Origin: Sarcomyxa edulis
Lineage: Eukaryota; Basidiomycota; Agaricomycetes; Agaricales; Mycenaceae
DNA: 64,000 bases
Direction: 5' to 3'
NCBI GenBank assembly: GCA_009761415.1
Contig: QUOL01000020.1
Span: forward strand, 186,001-250,000
The position numbers were made by a program, and so were the translations under genes. Shown here piece after piece: positions 59,381 to 64,000 of this stretch (positions are counted from its first letter, which is position 1; every line of letters begins with the position of its first letter). The notes below the pieces were generated by a model. The model worked only from the letters and a program-made list of their open reading frames with translations, was not told the DNA's origin and did no database searches.

Positions 59381-59455
59381 GGAATTGAACCAAAGACTTT
59401 ACATTATATAAGCAATTCTCTACATCACTTACCACTACACTATAAGTGCTTAAAC
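59381..59455 (-). repeat. tRNA-like sequence in the left arm
   Basis: On the minus strand: TATAGTGTAGTGGTAAGTGA (A-box-like) and, about 40 bp on, GGTTCAATTCC (B-box). The TpsiC-loop consensus is good, but the stems pair only partly and the acceptor stem is not convincing. Probably a tRNA-derived relic, not a working tRNA. Confidence 0.55.
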
Positions 59456-59520
59456 AAATTATGATCATGGTGGATTATATACCACCTCTAAACTAGGATC
59501 AAACATATAATTAGGACACT

Positions 59521-59560
59521 CCAGGTTAGGGTAAGCAGCTTGCTGCTTACCCTAACCTGG
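59521..59560. repeat. 40-bp near-perfect palindrome
   Basis: Arms CCAGGTTAGGGTAAGCAGC and its exact complement are separated by only two bases (TT). The arm contains a telomere-like TTAGGG. Confidence 0.9.
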
Positions 59561-59594
59561 ACTAAGTATGTGTTAATGACTAGGATGTTAGCAG

Positions 59595-59755
59595 TTAGGG
59601 TTAGAGTTAAGGTTAGGTTAGGGTTATGGTTAGAATAGGATCATAAATAAGAAAAAAACCAGAATTAATAAGGTTAGGAGGTTAGGGTCAAAGGTTAGGT
59701 GGTTAGGGTTAGGTGGTTAGGGTTAGGTTAGTTAGGGTTAGGGTTGTTGCGTAGA
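59595..59755 (+). repeat. interstitial telomere-like TTAGGG array
   Basis: About 160 bp with many TTAGGG and TTAGG(T) units, such as GGTTAGGGTTAGGTGGTTAG, interrupted by an A-rich gap. TTAGGG is the common telomere repeat of basidiomycetes. The array lies in the middle of the 1,010-bp element. Confidence 0.85.
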
Positions 59756-59840
59756 GATTAAGATATATTTAAGTAATTTAATTGATGATAAACCAATTTG
59801 ATGCTAGGTATATATTCCCTTATAATTAATATATGTTTAA

Positions 59841-59930
59841 GCTTCTATAGTGTAGTGGTAATGAATAGTATTGTTAGTTTAGTTTATGTAATTGTAAGTC
59901 ACATGTTCAGGTTCAATTCCTACCTAGTGC
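59841..59930 (+). repeat. tRNA-like sequence in the right arm
   Basis: TATAGTGTAGTGGTAATGAA (A-box-like) and GGTTCAATTCC (B-box) lie in mirror orientation to the copy at 59381-59455. The spacing between boxes is about 50 bp. Stem pairing is incomplete. Confidence 0.55.
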
Positions 59931-60336
59931 AGTTCTTTTTAATTTTCTCAAGTAATACTACAGTATTACTTCAATTGAAGTTGACCACAAGCTAAGTAAA
60001 ACATAATAGTAATACTTTTGTTTTACTAAACTGAAAAGTAATACTACAGTTGAAGTACTATTTTGTGGCATTTTATACACTTCACTTTTACCACACATGT
60101 GGGGAAAAGTAATACTATATTAGCTGGCATGACTCCACGACAAGAACATTCCTGCGAAGACCCTCATTGCACATATGAAGAAACAGGATAAATTAACACA
60201 GCTTATTATAGCTGTTGAACGATATAATAGGACTCCACCTACATTGTCAGCAGACCCCACAACGTCTGCTCTTGCAACGACTCCTCGGGCTGCCATGGAT
60301 TGGGAGGAACTCGAGGATGCGGAGATGGATTATTGA

Positions 60337-61509
60337 TGCTAATTAATCACTTTTAGGGTGATTTAGATTTTACAGCAGTATATTTCGCTTACCAGTCTAT
60401 ACTAACTACTAGTAGAGTCTAACTATCATTTGAGGATTTGATGATGTGTTGCGTTGGGAGATTTAACTCGAGTGCGAAGGACGATCGAGAGGTGGTCGGG
60501 CGTCTCGGAGAAGATACCTGCCAAAAAGGGAAATACCATTTTTCTGACCACAAATTTCTGGCGGGCGCTGCCGGTCCCCAAAATCAATGTGAAAGTGTGA
60601 AAGGCTATATTGAATACTATATGTTACTACTAGTACTACGTCTCAAGGTGCGACTCTTGAATACTACCAGCTAAAAGAATGACTCGCTAACTTTTGCTCA
60701 CTTGAATAGGGACTTGGACCCAGAGCTCGAGCACACAAGTCGGACCTCTCAAAACCGATATCTCGCGCAACGCCCAACGTGAAGACGATTCAGATGTCAC
60801 CGTTGACTTGATCTCACCCATGGACAATCGTGACGATGGCTCGGCGACGGCAAGTGCAAACTCACCCATTTACGACGGTGAGTGATTATCACTCTTTTGT
60901 CTCGAAGTTCTATTCATTGTATGAAATTTAGGTCCTCTCTTCTTGAGATTGACGCTGATTCTGAGCACTCGGACGTTGGTGCCAACTAGCAAAGTCTCAG
61001 CCTTTCGGAAGCCACTGGCAGCAGCACATCTGGCATCCCAAATGCCTCTTCCTCCGATGCCTCAGCCTCTGCAACAACCTCGACTTCCAACTCTGTTTTG
61101 GACACTGCGATTATCGATATCGAACCCCATTTCAGGCTCTGTCCTTACAACGGCTTCATCTTCCGGCATCCATTCCCTCTCAATCGGCACCAGTCCCGGT
61201 CTTGCTTCAATCTTCTTGTCCGAGTCCAGCTCCGCGTTCATCGAAATCGGTCCACGGAAACGACCTCTTCGACCTGCAATATGGCTCAGATATTGTCCTT
61301 TCCGATCTAGGTCACCCTGAATCAATCCGTGGAAGATTTGTATTTGACAACATCTTTAGCCTTTGCATAGTTCCATACGTGCCCCCTTGACTCGACATAC
61401 ATGCACTTAGACTTCATAAATGTGTATAGTTCCCAATTTTTTTTTCGATGTTTCCTTTCCATAGAATATTCTTATCAGAGAAATGCCATCTAGTGCTGCT
61501 TGCAGCTGG
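60337..61509. other. intergenic; possible relic of a Ser-rich gene at 60.7-61.3 kb
   Basis: A plus-strand frame (VGPLKTDISRNAQREDDSDV, then a GTGAGT..TTAG intron, then PLFLEIDADSEHSDVGAN) meets a TAG. It continues in frame as QSLSLSEATGSSTSGI and a Ser/Ala/Thr-rich tract. One C-to-T change would account for the stop. No family is recognised. Confidence 0.3.
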
Positions 61510-61514
61510 TCTCC

Positions 61515-61665
61515 TGTGAGGTTAGGATTCTGTGGGCTGCGCGGACGTTCTGCCACCCGGTAAATAGTTACAAATACGTTTCGGCTATCTTCGAGCCTCG
61601 CCAGCTCATCGTCTCTGTTTGTTCTACAACCAATCTATTCGTGTTCGGGATTCCTCTTTTCTAAA
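61515..61665 (+). repeat. left LTR
   Basis: 151 bp, matching the right LTR base for base by eye. Confidence 0.9.
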
Positions 61666-61680
61666 GGTTATGGGCCCTGG
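61666..61680 (+). promoter_or_regulatory. putative primer-binding site (half-tRNA type)
   Basis: GGTTATGGGCCCTGG begins at the first base after the left LTR. From general knowledge of initiator tRNA-Met, the expected complement of its anticodon arm is close to GGTTATGAGCCCTG, one base different. The match is from memory and should be checked against this genome's tRNA. Confidence 0.5.
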
Positions 61681-61887
61681 TCTTCTCATCTGAGTCTTAT
61701 CTGTGCTTATCTGTGATTTCTTCTACTCGGGTTGAACTAACGCGCTCGCTTCGAAAAGCTTGAGCTTGCGTTGTGCTCCCCACCAATATCGTTAACATCC
61801 GGCAAAAGATCCCATCTATTCGCTAATACCATTCAACTGTCAACACTCTTTATATATCCCAAACTATTCTTATCATTCTCTGCTATC

Positions 61888-63021
61888 ATGTCTAATGCCG
61901 GTTTCTCAGTAATCTATGGCAGCATCTCCAAATTCGATGGAACTAACTGGTTCTCCTTCAAAAAGGATGTTCAGGCATACTTGGCGTTGGAGGCACTTTG
62001 GGACATTGTTGAAGGGACAGAGAAAGTGCCATCAGACACGACTGAGGTTCAGGCATGGACTAGGAAGGACATTCGCGCGTACTCCCTCATTTATTTCTTA
62101 ATCGACTCTGACTTTCGAGAGACTATTGCCGAAACTAATTCGGGATCGAAGGCATGGTCACTTCTTATTCAGGAATATCAAAAGGACACATCCGCTACGC
62201 GTCTGGCGCTCCGTAACCAGTTCTACTCCATTCGCCATGATCCTGCCAAGCCAATTGGAGTTTTCCTCGGATCTGTCCAGTCCACCGTTCGTCAACTCAA
62301 TGATATTGGTCATAAGCCTACCGACTCTGAAATCTGCGACATTATTCTCCTCCGACTCCATCCTTCTTTCACCACTGTTCGTTCCGCTATCGTCGCTCGT
62401 GAAAAAGCTCTCAAACTTGCTGATCTTATCGCAATGGTAAAGGAGTATGAGGGCAATGAGAATGTGGTGAAGAAGGCTGAGGGGGAGGGGAAGTTAGAGG
62501 TGAAGCAGGAGGTGAAGGCTGAAGAGAATGAGGCAATGTACGCCAGGGATAGAGGGAAGGGACGAGGTGAACATAGAGAGCGGGATTTTGATTGGGGGAA
62601 TACAATGGAAAGGGAAGGGGTCTGCTTCCGATGTGGACGTCCGAACCACCAAGCTGCGAGGTGTGTTGCGGATATGCCCAAAGAGGTGAAGGAAAGGATT
62701 CTTCATGCAGGTATCGCGACTGTGGAAGACGACGACGACGATCTTAGTCTTCCTAACGTGGCGTTCTTTGTCGATGACGTCAACACCAACATTACTGTTG
62801 GGACCGTTGGGCTCGACGACATGTCCAATCACTCTTCTTCTGGCCTTACCGGTGTTTCGAACTCACCCAAGTCAGACGTAGGTTTCGGGAATCAGGGGGT
62901 GTATGATGCTGAAAGGATTGAGGGGGTGCAGGGAACAAGGGGGTGCAATCCGAAGAGAGGGAAGCTGAGGTCTAGGCGAGGTCGCAAGCGTGAGGAAGAA
63001 GATAGGTCATTTTACATTTGA
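61888..63021 (+). CDS. Copia-type Gag polyprotein (UBN2-like domain plus zinc knuckle)
   Basis: Structural protein of the retroelement particle, 377 residues. It starts MSNAGFSVIYGSISKFDGTN with the Copia gag feature FDGTNWFSFKKDV. A helical UBN2-type capsid region follows (TNSGSKAWSLLIQEYQKD, RLALRNQFYSIRHDP, LNDIGHKPTDSEICDIILLR), then a basic linker and one CCHC zinc knuckle CFRCGRPNHQAARC with the spacing C-x2-C-x4-H-x4-C. After the knuckle an acidic segment and FFVDDVNTNI precede a basic tail; no protease Asp-Ser/Thr-Gly motif follows. The ATG at 61888 is preferred because the peptide upstream of it does not look like Gag. The reading frame is intact. Confidence 0.85.
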   Translation: MSNAGFSVIYGSISKFDGTNWFSFKKDVQAYLALEALWDIVEGTEKVPSDTTEVQAWTRKDIRAYSLIYFLIDSDFRETIAETNSGSKAWSLLIQEYQKDTSATRLALRNQFYSIRHDPAKPIGVFLGSVQSTVRQLNDIGHKPTDSEICDIILLRLHPSFTTVRSAIVAREKALKLADLIAMVKEYEGNENVVKKAEGEGKLEVKQEVKAEENEAMYARDRGKGRGEHRERDFDWGNTMEREGVCFRCGRPNHQAARCVADMPKEVKERILHAGIATVEDDDDDLSLPNVAFFVDDVNTNITVGTVGLDDMSNHSSSGLTGVSNSPKSDVGFGNQGVYDAERIEGVQGTRGCNPKRGKLRSRRGRKREEEDRSFYI

Positions 63022-63041
63022 CAATCCGCGCAGAGGGGGTG

Positions 63042-63192
63042 TGTGAGGTTAGGATTCTGTGGGCTGCGCGGACGTTCTGCCACCCGGTAAATAGTTACAA
63101 ATACGTTTCGGCTATCTTCGAGCCTCGCCAGCTCATCGTCTCTGTTTGTTCTACAACCAATCTATTCGTGTTCGGGATTCCTCTTTTCTAAA
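63042..63192 (+). repeat. right LTR
   Basis: 151 bp, preceded by a purine run and followed by the TCTCC duplication. Confidence 0.9.
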
Positions 63193-63197
63193 TCTCC

Positions 63198-64000
63198 TTC
63201 GAGCACGACGTTAACAGCCGAGCCTTCAGGCAACCTTGAGCGATTTGGCACTGGGAGTGAGACTCTGGGCCAACTCTGGGCTCGATAAACATTTACTAAG
63301 CTAAGACTAAGACATGTCTATATATTTGCATGCTCAGATACACTTTCTGTGTGGTCAGGCCATACAGAAACCCCTCCCCCGTTACAGAAGCCCATGTCGA
63401 CGACGAGGCGGTGCGAAGCTTGTCGGTGGCGGTGCTTCGGAATTGCCCGCCAGAAAAACTCGTATCGAGTGATCTTGGAGGCCAATTTGAGGCAGTCTCA
63501 AGGCAGTCTGAGTTGTCTTCAGGGATCTAAGCAGATAATTGGTACCAGACTTGCCTGTGATGCAGTTTTGTAGTGATTCTCCTGGCGCGCGCGCGCCATC
63601 GTCTCGCGCGCGGGTAAGAACAGAGAGAGCGCGGAAATTATTTTTTGTACAAAGGAACCGTCATAGTATAGTATCCTCGAAAGCAGAGTTCAAACGTTCA
63701 AAGCAGAGATGACATTCAACAAGATAGCTAGCGAAGAGACGGAGACGGAGACGATGCTACATACAAACTGACGGGATATAGTACTAGATATATGGATATG
63801 GATATGGGTTCGCGTGGTATAAACTACTTACTACGATAAATCAAGACGAGAGTACGGACAATAATAAATGTACGAGTAGCGGAGTTAGAGCAGGGGGTCG
63901 GATAGCGGGCGATAAACTAAAACAAAACAAAACGACAAGCAAGTTATGCGATACGTCCGAGGGGGCGATGGGGAGGTCTTCGTTCTTGAGAACATTTTTT
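63198..64000. other. no gene seen; contains the second CG-rich repeat end
   Basis: The stretch holds a short match to the 13.8-kb repeat near 63424 and the CG-rich inverted copy at 63583-63670. The last 300 bp are A/G-rich with no coding signal. Confidence 0.5.
63583..63670 (-). repeat. CG-rich element end, inverted copy of 53776-53864
   Basis: It reads GGCGCGCGCGCGCCATCGTC, then GGGTAAGAACAGAGAGAGCG, then AATTATTTTTTGTACAAAGG and AACCGTCAT. It is the reverse complement of the copy at 53.8 kb with a few substitutions and indels. Confidence 0.65.

Larger units (their letters stand above)
59126..60135. mobile_element. 1,010-bp inverted-repeat element with tRNA-like arms and telomere-like core
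   Basis: Terminal inverted repeats share ATGCCAGCTARTATAGTATT and ACTTTTCCCCACATGTGTGG. Similarity then continues in patches to about 340 bp on each side. Both arms contain a sequence with RNA polymerase III A-box and B-box look-alikes. The centre has a 40-bp palindrome and imperfect TTAGGG repeats. No protein is encoded. The 7-bp target duplication and restored host frame define the ends well. It does not match a superfamily that I recognise; hAT (8 bp) or Mutator-like (9 bp) origins are possible but unproved. Confidence 0.75.
56811..60336 (+). pseudogene. unnamed transposon-associated gene, 3' end split by an insertion
   Basis: This belongs to a very abundant Agaricomycete family without an assigned function, typically found among transposons. 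Exon one reads DHFLKEKGVVTERAREMVRE and SPRTAGRIMQEAGVAAKMQI. A short intron near 57125-57183 leads to the large exon: SNDGTMIKHNTYEAQHL, HTSETQLKGWKELRDE, AEDQKKLARLIAEWKRFCTQ, LFVWAGCCMHKEMNSVKGG, FNHMEMNVFDGLKDIPTLTE, AISHPYMCVVRGSGDRR, PATNDANEGALGSLR and a coiled-coil tail. At 59125 a 1,010-bp element interrupts the frame. Deleting it with one copy of CACGACA restores WHRRHDKNIPAKTLIAHMKK and a natural end EELEDAEMDY at 60336. As it stands the product would end inside the insert at 59247. Confidence 0.75.
61515..63192 (+). mobile_element. gag-only Copia-type LTR retroelement (TR-GAG-like), 1,678 bp
   Basis: Identical 151-bp direct repeats (61515-61665 and 63042-63192) flank a single gag gene. 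The 5-bp TCTCC lies immediately outside both ends (61510-61514 and 63193-63197). Directly after the left LTR, GGTTATGGGCCCTGG resembles the complement of the anticodon region of initiator tRNA-Met, a primer site known for Copia-type elements. A purine run (CAGAGGGGGTG) precedes the right LTR. There is no protease, integrase or reverse transcriptase, so it must borrow these from a relative. LTR ends are TGTGAG...CTAAA rather than TG...CA. Confidence 0.88.

Noticed and set aside
59595..59755. A chromosome end
   Set aside because: The TTAGGG units are imperfect, internal to a 1-kb element with a target duplication, and gene-bearing sequence continues on both sides.
59381..59930. Two functional tRNA genes
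   Set aside because: The box motifs are good, but acceptor and TpsiC stems pair poorly and the two copies are parts of an inverted-repeat element. I list them as tRNA-like only.

Overview
The window is from a nuclear fungal genome, almost certainly a basidiomycete of the Agaricomycotina. Genes are cut by many 45-60 bp GT..AG introns. There are no bacterial-style operons or ribosome-binding sites. The repeat families (Tnp2-type transposase with its coiled-coil partner, integrase-core gene, and a large unnamed transposon-associated family) are typical of mushroom-forming and related fungi. I cannot name the species.

Left flank, 1-17.3 kb: no convincing gene before 3.7 kb. Then come an NCS1 purine-cytosine permease (3711-5741, +), a full-length ABCC/MRP-type ABC exporter (6014-12697, -), a frameshifted fragment of a basidiomycete-specific protein (13.1-13.7 kb, -), and an integrase-core DDE gene (14176-15794, -). 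G/A-rich tandem repeats lie at 16.4-17.2 kb.

Centre, 17279-46686: the main finding. The interval is bounded by nearly identical inverted repeats of about 420 bp that begin CACTG..., are rich in short subterminal motifs, and are flanked by the 3-bp direct repeat AGT. Inside lie a Tnp2/Transposase_21 gene (38894-42638) and the coiled-coil gene often seen beside it (35431-38654). I read this as one CACTA/EnSpm-like DNA transposon of about 29.4 kb. Its left half (17.9-35 kb) carries host-type genes and gene relics, nearly all on the minus strand and still containing introns: a MYND protein, a WD40 membrane protein, two degenerate RING paralogs, a SNF5-like fragment, a frameshifted APC4, and a DRS1 helicase that has lost its DEAD box. 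The right terminal repeat is itself split by a 1,113-bp element with 9-bp target duplications (45153-46265). The uninterrupted left repeat shows the pre-insertion site.

Right flank, 46.7-64 kb: tandem repeats, a 3'-truncated alpha-kinase (48.5-49.8 kb, +), an intact GH13 alpha-amylase (51025-53461, -), and a large transposon-associated gene (54.9-60.3 kb, +). A 1,010-bp inverted-repeat element has split the 3' end of that last gene. This insert contains tRNA-like sequences in both arms, telomere-like repeats and a 40-bp palindrome. Beyond it is a very young gag-only Copia retroelement (61515-63192) with identical 151-bp LTRs and TCTCC target duplications.

The permease, ABC exporter and amylase look like working host genes. 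Most of the rest is nested mobile DNA and captured or decaying gene copies. Exon structures were read by eye, so internal boundaries are approximate.
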